Shown: positions 1-10,263, numbered from the stretch's first letter. The stretch: DNA of 64,000 nt from JAIBJN01 sp963842305 (GCA_963842305.1 CAWJFW010000001.1:1-64000), one strand, 5' to 3'. The notes: generated from the sequence alone by a model not told the origin. Program-made: numbers and translations.

Positions 1-2
1 CC

Positions 3-1911
3 GTACTGCAGCACGCCATCTATATGCGGTCGTTGAGTCTCCAGGAAGGCCTCGTCCACAAGGCGCGCGTCTACGTTCCAAACAGAAGCTTTTCTCTGGC
101 TGACCATCTTCTAAATACTCATCACGTCTGCATCATTGCCGGCGTGCCTGGTATCGGGAAAAGTATGCTGGCTGAGATGCTCCTGGTGGCCTACCTTCAT
201 CGCGGCTACGAACCGGTGCTCATCTCGGAAGATATTTCGGAGGGCTCGGCAGTGTTCTCTTCGGGGCCTCAGATCTTCTACTACGATGATTTTCTTGGGC
301 AGACAAGCTCATCAGAAAAGCTCGCCAAGAATGAGGATGCTCGCCTGCTTGCGTTCATGAATCAAATCGCTAGCTCGTCGAATAAGCGGTTGTATCTTAA
401 CAACTCGTGAGTATATCCTTAGCCAAGCAGCTCAACGTTACGAGCGCCTCGACCGTGTAAGTTCCAGCTTTCATCGCGTGGTAATTAATCTTGAGGATGA
501 TACGCGACTGGAGCGCGCTCAAATTCTATATAATCATCTGTATTTCTCATCGCTTCCAGACGAAGCTCTCCATGGAATAGTGGATGGACAGTTCTACAAG
601 ACTATCATTCGCCATCCGAACTATAACCCGCGCCTCATTGAAGCTATGACTGCACTTGCCGGGGAGGAAACTCGGAGCGGGCATCGATTTGCTGAGTTCT
701 TTCTTCAAACTCTCGAAAATCCGGAACTTGTTTGGAGCCATGCGTTTGAGAATCAGCTTCCATCAGAAGCCCAGACCGTAGTGTTCTTGCTTGCGACGAT
801 GCCGGCTGATGTGCTCGTAGAGAGCATATGGGCAGCGTTCAGGGAATTTCACCCAGCCCGAACGGGCGGCGCAGCTCGGCGAAACTCGTATCGCCAGGCG
901 CTTAAGACGCTGGAGGGGAACTTCATCACGATTGAGCGGATCGGAGGGCAGCATGCGCTTAGATTTCATAACCCGTCGATTCGTGACTTCATGCTCGGCA
1001 AGCTGGATGCCGACATCGAAGAGTTCGAAACACTGCTAAGAGTTGCACTCTATTCCACTCATGTGCTCCGCCTCGCGCGTTACGCAGGTGAGCGCTCTGC
1101 CAGCGAACGAGAGCGGAGTGCCAGGGATGCTTTTAGTCAAGCCGCGCCTCTCGAGTTTGTGCGCCAGCATCCCGACTTGGTCGTTGTCGCTCTCGATCGG
1201 ACGTTTGATAGCGAGCCTTGCGGGATCGTGATTCACGAATCACAGGCAGCGTCGCGTAAGCAGCGTGTGCTACTGGCGGCCGCCATCCCAGCGGAGACTC
1301 GAGCCTCCTCCCTTCTGGAGTTCGGAGAATCTGCGGATGGTCCTGAGGCCATTGCAACCGTTGAGAAACGCCTGTCTCAAATCTTAGAAGCCTGGAGTCA
1401 CGGGAAAGGTGACAAGGAAGCGTCAGCAGACTTGTTGCAAGGTCTTGAACGATCGTCACGGTGGCATGCGTTGGTGAATGAACACCGCAGCCTGCTGCGG
1501 GCTTGGTTTGGTACAGACCTGACGCACAGCGAAGACTACGAAGCCGTCAAGCGAGTCGCCGGCCTCGAGACGGGCCTCTTCGGCGATGAAGAGATGGACA
1601 AGATTACCGACGACTTTACCTCGTGGCTCCAGATCGAGGTGGCGGATGAAATCGATTATGCCGAAAGCATCACGGGTTTGGACTCGGGATTAGATCACCT
1701 CCATACCCTTGCCGATCTCTATGACGTGAACATCGAGGACCTGATCGATTGGAACGATGTCGAGAAGAAGCGCGCCGATCTCGAAGCTCAGGAATATGAA
1801 CCCGCTTTCGATGAAGATGAGTTTCGCGAACGTCGAGGGTTCAGCGCTGACTCGGAAGAAGCCGCTATCGACGCGATGTTCGACTCATTGGGTGAACGTG
1901 AGCAGAGGTGA
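3..1911 (+). CDS. STAND-family NTPase (nSTAND3-like), cut by left edge, one frame break
   Basis: Probable defence or signalling NTPase of the STAND class. The frame is open from base 3, so the true start and any N-terminal effector domain lie outside the window. Walker A GVPGIGKS is encoded at 141-164 and Walker B YYDDFLG at 279-299. The frame then closes at 408-410, but the next frame continues from base 400 with TTREY, the sensor-type motif expected right after the NTPase core, and runs to 1911. One extra A near 399 explains the break. The C-terminal part (about 480 residues) is helical and acidic with no catalytic motif I recognise. A dGTPase gene follows 44 bases later. Family assignment rests on the motif order; the exact subfamily is inferred. 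Confidence 0.7.
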
Positions 1912-1955
1912 TCCGCTCCGTTTGTGCATGGAGAGAACCCGATCGGAGCTGAGAA

Positions 1956-3281
1956 TTGACTGATCTGTACGAACGATGGCTGCCCAAGGCGAGAGAGCCA
2001 GGGCGGTCGGAGATCGCTAAGGATCGCGATCGAATCGTTCATTCGGCGCGTTCCGTCGGCTCCAGGGCAAGAGTCAAGTCTTCGGGGCTGGGATGACCGA
2101 CTATTTCCGCAACCGTCTGACTCATTCCTTGGAGTGTGCGCAGATTGGCGGAGCAATTGCTTCGAGATCGCTTGAGTCGGACTGGAGGTCGTGCACAGAG
2201 ACGTTCACTGATTTCCAAACGCTCGTGGAAGCAGCGTGCCTTGTTCACGATATCGGTCATCCACCTTTTGGTCACAACGGCGAGGAAGAGCTCTCACGCT
2301 TAATGCAGCGGTACGCTGGCAAGCGATTTGAAGGGAATGCCCAGAGTTTCCGCATCGTGACTCTCATTGAGCCTAAGGAGATCGGCGAGGTGTCATCGCG
2401 CCGTGAGCGTGACTTGGTCTAAACCTGACACGCACAACGTTGAAAGCACTGTGCAAATACCCGTGGTCTGAAGCTGATCCACAGGCTGAGGAGCACGAAT
2501 GGAATTTAGCGTGTATGACGAGAGCTCGGATCGAGAGTATTTCAAGTGGATCTGGGAAACAGATGGCGAGCCTAAGAAGACACTCGCGACAGCCGTCATG
2601 GATACTGCTGACGATATTGCTTACGCGACGCACGATTTCGAGGATGGCGTTTGGTCGGGGATGATTCCGCTGTATGACTTGATCGCGGTTGATGAGGCAG
2701 CCGTGCTCGATCTTCATAGCAAGGTGTCCGAAAAGAACCCCGAGCTGGCGCGGGTGGACGTGGAGGACGCTCTGACTGCGCTCTGGGAGGACGCTTTCAG
2801 GGCGGGCAAGTTCAAAGAGAGCGAGCTTGTTTGGACGAGGCGGCCCTTCGAGCGATCGCCGCAGAACTTGGCTTACCTCAAGCGACTAAGCGCAGGCATG
2901 GTTGGGATGTTGATTGATGCCGTCACGCCTGATGGCCATTTCAAAGTACCCGAGGGTAAAACAAAGAGATTCATTCAAGTGCTGACCGGCATCGCATGGG
3001 TTTGGATGATCGAGCGCTCGGATCTTGCGACAAGAAGACTTGGACAACGGAGAATCATCCGGGAGCTCTTTCAGGGCTACGTTCGCGATATCCCAACTCT
3101 TCCGCGGCAGAAGGAGCTTCAAGAGATTCGTGATGATGCATGTGATCGGCGTGACGAGCATCTTCGGATCATGAGACTCGTCTGTGATCACATTGCAGGG
3201 ATGACTGACCAGTATGCCCTTCGGGCTCACGAAGAGATGTATCAAGGCAAGTCACCTTTCGAAATCCGCTACTTGTACTAG
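1956..3281 (+). CDS. dgt: dGTPase-like HD phosphohydrolase, three frame breaks
   Basis: Deoxyguanosine triphosphate triphosphohydrolase family: hydrolyses dGTP to deoxyguanosine and triphosphate. Pieces in three frames join into one normal protein: TTG at 1956 opens MTDLYERWLPK; after a missing base near 2047 comes AFRRLQGKSQVFGAG, then RLTHSLE, then the metal-binding HDIGHPPFGH and FEGNAQSFRI. A missing G near 2416 restores GLNLTRTTLKALCKYPW. A missing T near 2505 restores FSVYDE and the long helical C-terminal half. Total is about 440 residues, normal for the family. All three lesions look like lost bases in short runs, so assembly error is likelier than decay, though I cannot exclude a pseudogene. 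It lies between a STAND NTPase and an McrBC-like pair, which fits a phage-defence role by dNTP depletion (inference). Confidence 0.75.
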
Positions 3282-3342
3282 ACGTTGTCCGATGTTTTCG
3301 GTAGGGTAAGAACGCGTGTTCGTGACGAGGAGGAGGAACAAG

Positions 3343-3567
3343 TTGGCGGGACGCGTCATTCAGAGGCTCGACGATGGCCGTTGGGAGGTCCGGCGCGAAG
3401 AGGGCGCCATGCCTGCACTGTCGCGCCACGAGCGCCGATCTGATGCTCTTGCGCGCGCTACGACCGTTCTCGGGCAAGCGGGCGGTGGCAAGTGGATGAT
3501 CCTGGACGACTCGGGCGACGTAATCGATCAGGGAGTCGTTGACTCTATGGAGCCGCGCCACTGCTGA
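3343..3567 (+). CDS. Small DUF2188-like protein
   Basis: A 74-residue basic protein. I chose TTG at 3343 because a purine-rich GAGGAGGAGGA stretch sits just upstream at about 3327-3337; a GTG at 3316 would add nine residues but has no such site. The sequence has the small-domain pattern of DUF2188: an N-terminal RVIQRLDDGRWEVRREE, an Ala/Arg helix (RRSDALARATTVLGQ), then GKWMILDDSGDVIDQG. Function is unknown for the family. It follows the dGTPase by about 60 bases and could be co-transcribed. Composition resembles its neighbours. Confidence 0.6.
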   Translation: MAGRVIQRLDDGRWEVRREEGAMPALSRHERRSDALARATTVLGQAGGGKWMILDDSGDVIDQGVVDSMEPRHC

Positions 3568-4234
3568 CGACGTCCTCGCGGCCGAGGCCGGCGAGGTAGG
3601 CGGCGAGGCAGCCGCGGTCGACTAGCGGCGGGCGCACATCTGCATTTCTCGGGCAGTCGCGCGAAAAGCGAACGGCGATGGCAGGCATGGGCTCGGGTGC
3701 CCACCCGATTCTCCACGCGCTTGCGCGGCGCCCCCGACCAACTGGGCTACCGCAGGACCGCGAACCTCATCGCACCGCAAGCAATCGGCTTCGATCCCAG
3801 CCTTGGGCTCATGCGGAGAAGGTAAGGACGAGCTCGTCGGCAACGGGCGAACCGGCTCAGAACCCGCGAGCTTCAACCCGGTGATGTCGTCGAGGCGAAA
3901 CGAGGCATGCCGACGTGCGATACCGATCAAGTTTCGCAGCTGACTTGATGGACGCGCTCCTGAACTTCGTGTATGCGATGCTCGAAACCGAGGGGGCCGT
4001 CGCGTCTGCTGCCTTGGCCCGCCCTTGGTTCACGAGCTCGCCGGAACTCCGGGCGCTTCCGATCGGAACTCGGGCCGCATGCAGAACAGCTGGCTCGCGA
4101 TCTACTCGGATCAGCGGTTCCCACTCCGCTCACACGCGAACGCCATCGCAATCGCCCGCCCGCCGCCATCAGCGGGCTGTGAGCAATCGATGTCGTGTTG
4201 GACGCTGAGGCGCCTTGGCACGTTGTCACACACA
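3568..4234. other. No convincing gene; degenerate coding-like stretch
   Basis: Every frame here is short or broken. Two fragments look protein-like: a plus-strand peptide with DALLNFVYAMLE at 3951-3986, and a minus-strand peptide ending AAYLAGLGREDVVSSGAAP at about 3543-3600. Neither extends into a recognisable gene, even allowing single-base frame changes. The region may hold the remains of a gene between the defence genes, or one further indel-damaged small gene. Confidence 0.4.
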
Positions 4235-5865
4235 TCAGACGCGTGGCCTTGGGCTGCTCCGACGAGTACGCGATCGCTTCGGCGAGGACCGCGCCTACGC
4301 GCTCACGCAGAAGCTCGGGGCGTAGCGGATCCGCGGTCAGCGCCTCAATGCCCGGTGGATAGCGCACTTCTGGCCCGGGATAGAGGATCGCCGCGTAGCT
4401 CACGAGCGTTCGCTGTTCTGAGTGCGGATCGCGTCTCGGTAGGCGTGCATCGTGTCGATGTCGATCTTCTTCGGCTGACCGGAGGGGACGCCTATTTCTC
4501 CTCAGTCGTTCCGGGTCAGCTCCTCGCTTTGCAGCTTGTACTTGGGATCGAACAGGATGAGAGCGTCGGTCGTCCTTCGCGGAGACCTCGATGACGACGT
4601 CTGGCCGCTGCGAGAAGCTCATGCTGCGAAGGTCGGGTGAGGTTCGGCCGAACGTTCGTTGTGGGATGAGGCGCACCATGCGCCCGTCGCGCTTCGCCGC
4701 AGAGTCACTGCTGGCGAGCCGTCCGGAAGAACCTTGACGTAGACGCCACGACCGATCTGCCGGGCCAACCGATGTTCCACCGAGTCGTAATCATGTGTTC
4801 CGGCTTGCTCAAGCAAGACGTCGATCACCTGCAGGGTCCCCCAAAGCTCGTAGAGATGGGGGAGATTGTCGAGCGGGAGGTTCAGCCCCGGGTCGTCGAG
4901 CTCGACAAACGCCTCCCGGCGAAACTCCAGGTATCGCTCGAGTACGGCGCGGTAGGGCTCTCGGCGAAGTAGAACCATCGTGACGCGGGACGGGGGATGG
5001 GTCGGGAGAGTGACCTCGTCGAGAAACGACGCCTGACGCCGCACGCGGTCCAGCCTCGCTATCAACGCCTCCGTCTGCGCGACGCCGGCGAGCTGGCTGC
5101 TGGTGCAGAAGAAGGCGTGCAGGCGCCGCAACCGTGTGCTCACCTGATCGCTGAAGAGCTTGACCAACCGGTTCTCGTAGACGTCCACGCTGTGCTCGAC
5201 TCGCACGTCGGGAACGCGGCGAGGCAGCCGGCTCTCTCGATCTGAATTGTCGGACTCCCGCAGGGCTCGCAGCATGCCAACCGGCTCCAGGCGCCTGGCA
5301 CGCGCCGCGCGAACCCACTGCTCGGTCTTGATGAGCTGGCGGTGCGGATCCGGGGCGATCGCGGTCAAAGCAACCGCAAGCCCAGTCTTTCCTTCGTAGC
5401 CTTCGATCGCGTGCCGCAAGCGTATCAGCTCTCCAGCCGGCGTCGTGTCTCGCAGCGCCCGGAGGTCGAGTCCAGTCAGGCCCCCGAGCCGTTCAAGACT
5501 GATCGCGATTGAAGCCGGTAGGTGGCCGCTTTGAAGGTCGTCGATGAGAACCTGATACGAGGACGACTGATCTTCGTTGGCGCCACCTCGTGCACTAACT
5601 CTTCGACGAGCTGGCCGTCGACTTCGAGCCGCAGGCGATAGCGACCGGCGCCCGCGCGCGGCCAATGCGCCAGCACGCGTACTGATTCTCCGAGCTCCTG
5701 GATGAAAAGCGGCAGCTTCTCGCTCTGACGAAAGAGAGTGGCTCGCGTAAGAAGATCGCGATCGAGGTCGACCTGAACCAGCTCAGGCGTCCATTCGCGT
5801 GGCCCTGACAGAGCCTCCCCAGTCGCGCCGAGGAACGTGAGCCTAGAAGAAAGAAGTGAAGCCAT
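4235..5865 (-). CDS. DUF2357 / PD-(D/E)XK nuclease, McrC-like partner, several frame breaks
   Basis: Likely nuclease subunit of a modification-dependent (McrBC-like) restriction system. ATG at 5865 starts MASLLSSRLTFLGATG. A beta-rich N-terminal DUF2357 region is followed by HSVDVYENRLVKLF, typical of the DUF2357 core. The C-terminal nuclease shows RPDVVIEV, then ALILFDPKYKLQ (the acidic D and xK core of PD-(D/E)XK), then PKKIDIDTMHAYRDAIR and YAAILYPG. Frame breaks are needed near 5583, 4697, 4565, 4520 (an in-frame TGA) and 4404. The 3' end is uncertain: I place it at 4235, where one more frame change would meet a TGA. The start overlaps the end of the upstream McrB-like gene by 23 bases, implying translational coupling. 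Confidence 0.65.
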
Positions 5866-8425
5866 GCTCGGTGAACGCCGCGAGCATCAGCTCCGCCTTG
5901 GCAGTGCTCAGCGGGAATCGGTCTGCAGCAACCTGGATGAATCGCTCAAGAGCGCCACGCACACGCAGGTCGGTGCCCTTGATCTTCGGAAGCACCTTCT
6001 GCAGCAGCTGCTCATCGAGCGCAGACTCCCAGCCAACACCCATCTCCTCGGCGCCTGCGACATACTCGTTGATCTCGTCGACGACTCGATATGCGAAAGG
6101 AGCAACGACATGAAGCTCGTCCCATAGGGCGAGAACCACTTCGCGATACGGCCTCCCTTGGAGCTGTTGCTCGAGGTACGCGCGCGAGACCGGTAGCTCA
6201 ATCAGCTGGGCACGGTCGTACACCTTGTCGGCAAAGGAGTGGGTCGTCTCGTCGACGTTCACCGTCCCGGTGACGTAAAGGTTTGATGGCAAAGCGACGG
6301 TGTCTCCAGGCGCGAGCTCAATACGCGCATCGTCGTCGCGGGCGCGCTGTTCCATCGCCGAGAGAAACTTCGCGAAGTAGTACTCGACGCGAGCCAGGTT
6401 CATTTCGTCGAGGATTACGTGGTACCGACGGGGACCCTCCGGATGCTCCTCGTACTCAGACGCCGCGTCCCGCAGGAAACGACTGAAGTCGGTGTCGTAG
6501 TACTGCTGATCCAGCGGATTGCGATAGCCAAGGAGGTCTTCATTCGTTGTCCAGTTAGGTGCTACTGGGACGACGAGCACTCGCGCACCCGCGGCCCGCG
6601 CGTATGCCTCCCCAAGCCAGGTTTTCCCCGTCCCGCTAACCCCGGCGAGAATTACGAATCCGCGCCGTGTGTTCAGGCTCAGGTGATAGCGACGAAGGGT
6701 CGCGTCGTCGATCTCGAGACCTTCGGCCCGGACTCTGCTACCGATCTCCTCAAGGTCAAGAGGCTTCGCTTGTCGTGTCGGCGCCTCGATGTCTCCTCCA
6801 CCTATCTGAAGCTCGGGAAAAGCAGCGCCGAGCTGCGAAGCGAAGTTGTCGGAGACGGGAAACAGATAGCCCTGCTTCACCGCCCCATCCTTCGTGAATG
6901 GGCCAATCTCGACTCGGCGCCACTCGTTGGGTATCGACTCGAGGGCGACCTGGTCTGCTAGATCGCGGTACTGGATCTCGACCCGCAGCCCTTCATCTTC
7001 CCAAGCTTGATCCGCATCCGGCTCCGGCCGCGGCGACTCTGCTGCTTCGCCCGTAACCACGCTCCGCGCTCGCAGCTTCGTGTTCGCGTAGTTCAGGACG
7101 ATGTCACCGACCCGCAGGTGGCGCATCGTCTGCCAGTGATCCTTCGGGTTGCCGATCTTGTCGCGAACTGGCGCCCACAGATAGCCGCCTGCGCGAGCGC
7201 GGCTATAGCTCTCGCCCTGATTGACCCACCAAACTCGGGGTGACCTTCGAAAGTGCACGAAGAGTGGATTCGTTTGGTTGCCAAGCGCTAGGGGCCTTCC
7301 GCGGCTTGTCGGTCGATCAGGATCCAGGGTTCGGAGGAGCCAGTCGCGATCCCGTGGTTGGAAGTTGGTGATCTTGACCCAGAGGGGGTGAGTGTCCGAG
7401 GCCTCGGAATAGGACGGGATGAGGTCGCCTTCATTGGCCGGTTCGTCGTATTCGACGGCCAGAAGGTCGGTCTGCCAGCACTCCTCGATCCCCTTCGTCC
7501 CCGAGATGAAGACGTAGGTCGGCGTGTCCGAGGCGATCTGAGCGCGGATCTCGTCGACGCGCTGCTGAGAGATGCGATAACTCGGGTCGCCCGTAGTCGC
7601 AAGCCCCCACCAGACGGCGCCTCGCTCGTCCACAACCTCGCGATGCTGCTCCACTGTGTCTCTGCGACGGCCCGGCGACCACTTGACTACAAGGTGGAGT
7701 TGCCCCTCGACATCGATCCCGACATCGTCCAGTCGAGATGTCTCCTCCGCTCTCGGAAGGTCGAGACTAGTCAGATATAGGAAGTAATCGAGTTCGAGAA
7801 AATCCTCCGCGCCCAGCTCGTCCCTCAAGGCTGCGGCTGATCGCTCGAAATCCTCGACCGTCGAGACGGGGTAACCAGCGGCTTCGAGCACCCCGTGGGA
7901 AACGCTGTTGTACGTGCAGAACTCACTTGGATGAAACACCATCGTGAGGCCGGTGGCACTGTTGCGGCCGAAGCCTGGGATGCCTTGGACCGCATTGGCC
8001 TTGTCGATTGGACTTTCTTCGCTGTTGAGCACCGTTGCCGCCTCGCGGATGTTGGCGAGCTTTTGCTCATCCGAGACGCGGAGCGATGCGCCATAAACAC
8101 GGGTTGCGCTCCCCCACATGGTGTTCCCATGCATCTCGAGGCGACCCTGCTCTAGGGCAGACTCAAGCCTGTCAAAGAGAGCCTGATCGATTTCTGCAGC
8201 ACTCCAGACGTTTTGACCGAGCGCCTCGCCGTCGAGGGTCGTGCCTCCGTCGAGGCGCCATACCTCGCGGTTGAAGATTTCGAGGGTTACCGACTCTGGG
8301 TCACCGAGAAGAGTCCGGAGCTCACCGGCGCGGCGTCTCCTGGCGCTGACGATGAACCGCGCGAGACGTGACTCCCTAAAGGCACCGAAGCGCTCTGTCA
8401 GCTCACCACTCGAGAGTTCAGCCAC
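5843..8425 (-). CDS. McrB-like AAA+ NTPase with EVE-like DNA-recognition domain
   Basis: An 860-residue motor and specificity subunit of an McrBC-type, modification-dependent restriction system. Residues 1-200 form a domain I do not recognise; 210-370 is a beta-rich domain; about 385-530 is EVE-like (WWVNQGESY, GGYLWAPVRDK, HWQTMRHLRVGDIVLNYAN), a fold that in other proteins reads modified bases. The AAA+ domain follows: Walker A GVSGTGKT at 595-602, Walker B HVILDEMN near 669-676, and TVNVDETTHSF near 720-730 in place of the classical McrB MNTADR. GTG at 8425 is the start. Its 3' end overlaps the DUF2357 nuclease gene. The frame is intact, in contrast to its neighbours. Confidence 0.8.
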   Translation of the reverse strand: MAELSSGELTERFGAFRESRLARFIVSARRRRAGELRTLLGDPESVTLEIFNREVWRLDGGTTLDGEALGQNVWSAAEIDQALFDRLESALEQGRLEMHGNTMWGSATRVYGASLRVSDEQKLANIREAATVLNSEESPIDKANAVQGIPGFGRNSATGLTMVFHPSEFCTYNSVSHGVLEAAGYPVSTVEDFERSAAALRDELGAEDFLELDYFLYLTSLDLPRAEETSRLDDVGIDVEGQLHLVVKWSPGRRRDTVEQHREVVDERGAVWWGLATTGDPSYRISQQRVDEIRAQIASDTPTYVFISGTKGIEECWQTDLLAVEYDEPANEGDLIPSYSEASDTHPLWVKITNFQPRDRDWLLRTLDPDRPTSRGRPLALGNQTNPLFVHFRRSPRVWWVNQGESYSRARAGGYLWAPVRDKIGNPKDHWQTMRHLRVGDIVLNYANTKLRARSVVTGEAAESPRPEPDADQAWEDEGLRVEIQYRDLADQVALESIPNEWRRVEIGPFTKDGAVKQGYLFPVSDNFASQLGAAFPELQIGGGDIEAPTRQAKPLDLEEIGSRVRAEGLEIDDATLRRYHLSLNTRRGFVILAGVSGTGKTWLGEAYARAAGARVLVVPVAPNWTTNEDLLGYRNPLDQQYYDTDFSRFLRDAASEYEEHPEGPRRYHVILDEMNLARVEYYFAKFLSAMEQRARDDDARIELAPGDTVALPSNLYVTGTVNVDETTHSFADKVYDRAQLIELPVSRAYLEQQLQGRPYREVVLALWDELHVVAPFAYRVVDEINEYVAGAEEMGVGWESALDEQLLQKVLPKIKGTDLRVRGALERFIQVAADRFPLSTAKAELMLAAFTEHGFTSFF

Positions 8426-8602
8426 CCGAGAAACCTATTACGCCCACCAGTGGGCGACTAGAGCAGATCGGCATCCTGACCGCCGAGCGCAGTGCGCGTT
8501 CGTGCACGTCACGGTGGGTGATAGAAGCGGTCGTGTTCATCGTCCAGTCCGCGGACATGGCTGGGGTTCTTGACGGGATCGTTTGCCAGCAACCCCCTGG
8601 GC

Positions 8603-8635
8603 GGTGCGAAACGCGGTCGCGCTGCTTTTCGCACC
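8603..8635. promoter_or_regulatory. Perfect 9-bp inverted repeat in the 8426-8830 intergenic region
   Basis: GGTGCGAAA (8603-8611) and TTTCGCACC (8627-8635) are perfect complements around a 15-nt loop. It lies in the 405-bp gap upstream of both the McrB-like gene and the membrane protein gene at 8831. It may be an operator or a stem-loop in a leader. Apart from this and a possible promoter at 8709-8736 I see nothing else in the gap. Confidence 0.45.
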
Positions 8636-8708
8636 GGCGGACTGATCGCTAGAAGCGCGACGTGCCCGTGCCAAACCGTGGCCTTGCCTTGCCGGTCCGC
8701 CTCCAAGC

Positions 8709-8736
8709 TTGACGAAACCACCGCTGTGCCTAATGG
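8709..8736 (+). promoter_or_regulatory. Possible sigma-70-type promoter
   Basis: TTGACG, 16-bp spacer, TAATGG, about 95 bases before the GTG of the membrane protein gene at 8831. Prediction by consensus only. Confidence 0.3.
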
Positions 8737-8830
8737 TTCACGTGTCGCATGTCACTTAAAGCGGCTTCCATCTTTGAGAACAGCAACCTTGGCTGAGTCG
8801 TTTCTCATCAGCTCGCGCCCGAGTTAGGCC

Positions 8831-9844
8831 GTGTGGGGAGCACTGGACATCGATGTGACTTGGACACTCGCGCTGATAGTCGCTCTGTCGGTTCTCGTCG
8901 CAGCGTTTACGGTCGCGGCCTTCTTTACCCCGTGGCACCGCAGCCCTAATGGCTGGGCGGCGCTGACCTTCTTATTCGTGCTCACGTTTGGTCTCTTCGT
9001 CGCGATCTTCCCTGCCATCGACAGCACGCTCGACGCAGTCGCGGAGCCTGCGAACGCCACGGAGACAACCACAAAGGAGACAATCAAGCCTCCTTCGTCG
9101 ACGACGAAGACCACCATCGCCCCTTCGGGAACGACGACCGAACGTACCGAGGTAACCGGTGGAGAGGCGCCAGGGATAACGGAAAAGACCACTGTCTCTC
9201 CGGGCGGAACGAACACCGAGATCACATCCTCGGGTGGCGGAGAGGGAAGCTCCACCGAAGTCACGACCAGTCCGAAGAGTCTAATTGACCGGGTGGTTAC
9301 GCCAGGAGGTCTGCTGCTCTTGCAGCTTGGAGTAGTGATCTTCGCAGCTTTCATTTCCGCAGCAGCAGTTCAGCGCGCTTTGTCCGGCCAGTTTCAGTTC
9401 AAGATCGGCGTTCTCGAGATTCCGGAGATCACTGTCGCTCAAATCTCCCCTACGAAGGCCGTGCTGGATAAGAATATTGAAGCCCTGCAGGAGGAAGGTT
9501 TTACTACGGAGCCTGTGCAGGATCGACCAGCGCCAGCTCCCAGGTTTGTCTATATCAGCGACCCGCGCCTGGCCTTTATTGAGTTTCGCGTCGAGCTACA
9601 GGAGCGCCTACGGAATCTAGCCGAGAAGGTTGGACTGGATGGCGACCGTCCGCCTTCATACCTCGTTCGCTTGCTGACTGAACTTGGCGTCTTCAAGGCC
9701 TCGGGCGCCGCTGCGCTGTTGCAGCTCTTGCGGCTCGGAGACCAGGTAGCCAAGGGCGCCGATGTTACCCCAGAAACGATGACATGGCTTTCGAAACATG
9801 ATGGTGGATTGTGGGTTCTAGAGCGCTTTCTAATATCGGGCTGA
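8831..9844 (+). CDS. Three-helix membrane protein with Thr-rich external linker
   Basis: Unrecognised 337-residue protein. Transmembrane helices lie near residues 11-33, 42-62 and 158-181. Between the second and third is an 80-residue linker made mostly of Thr, Ser, Gly and Glu with repeated TTT and TTK blocks, probably extracellular. After the third helix comes a cytosolic alpha-helical domain (about 190-337; FVYISDPRLAFIEFRVELQE, then SYLVRLLTELGVFKASGAAA). That domain's spacing resembles HEPN/DUF4145-like helical folds, but no catalytic motif is visible. The GTG start at 8831 has no strong ribosome site. The 3' end overlaps the next gene by 34 bases. Function unknown; the context suggests accessory envelope or defence roles. 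Confidence 0.55.
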   Translation: MWGALDIDVTWTLALIVALSVLVAAFTVAAFFTPWHRSPNGWAALTFLFVLTFGLFVAIFPAIDSTLDAVAEPANATETTTKETIKPPSSTTKTTIAPSGTTTERTEVTGGEAPGITEKTTVSPGGTNTEITSSGGGEGSSTEVTTSPKSLIDRVVTPGGLLLLQLGVVIFAAFISAAAVQRALSGQFQFKIGVLEIPEITVAQISPTKAVLDKNIEALQEEGFTTEPVQDRPAPAPRFVYISDPRLAFIEFRVELQERLRNLAEKVGLDGDRPPSYLVRLLTELGVFKASGAAALLQLLRLGDQVAKGADVTPETMTWLSKHDGGLWVLERFLISG

Positions 9845-10191
9845 CCAAGATATCTCTCTCAACCTTCGGGCCAGGCACGGCATGTCCCGGAGAAACTGTC
9901 ATTGTGACTTTAGGAGTAAAGAATACTGGCTTGACCCGCATTCGAGTGTTGGTAATAAACGCTACAGGCATAACGACACCAGTGCCGTTCGAAGGATTAC
10001 GGATGGATCCAGGGAAGAGAATAGAAGAGAGCTTTGAATATACGATTCCTACCTCTCCGAGCGAAGGGTTCACAGTTCGCTTTGATGTCATCGCGGAAGG
10101 CGGGAGATACGTCGACGAAATCGCCAGGGAAACCAAGGAGTTTTCGCTCAACGTCTCGCAGCCTGAGGCCGCGGAACCTGTCGCGGCGTGA
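9811..10191 (+). CDS. Small CARDB-like beta-sandwich protein
   Basis: A 126-residue protein read from GTG at 9811 inside the end of the membrane protein gene, so translation is probably coupled. The centre has the alternating pattern of a CARDB/Ig-like domain: GPGTACPGETVIVTLGVKN, then TRIRVLVINATG, PVPFEGLRMDPGKR, and GFTVRFDVIAEGGRYVD. No signal peptide is visible, so it may act in the cytosol with the helical domain of the upstream protein. Function unknown. The exact start is uncertain because several alternative codons lie within the overlap. Confidence 0.5.
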   Translation: MGSRALSNIGLTKISLSTFGPGTACPGETVIVTLGVKNTGLTRIRVLVINATGITTPVPFEGLRMDPGKRIEESFEYTIPTSPSEGFTVRFDVIAEGGRYVDEIARETKEFSLNVSQPEAAEPVAA

Positions 10192-10227
10192 GGTTGATAG
10201 CTGTTTGCGGCGTTCCACGGACCGCTA

Positions 10228-10263
10228 CCTCCTATCCTTCCAAACGTATGAGGGGGTAGGAGG
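10228..10263. terminator. Stem-loop downstream of the CARDB-like gene
   Basis: CCTCCTA (10228-10234) pairs perfectly with TAGGAGG (10257-10263) around a 22-nt loop, 37 bases after the stop at 10191. There is no U-tract, so it is a candidate terminator or RNA structure only. The rest of the 440-bp gap to 10634 shows no gene. Confidence 0.35.

Noticed and set aside
3915..4010. Peptide with DALLNFVYAMLETEG resembling a Cas1 helix
   Set aside because: No other Cas1 motif follows in any frame, no other cas gene or CRISPR repeats are nearby, and the similarity is over too few residues.
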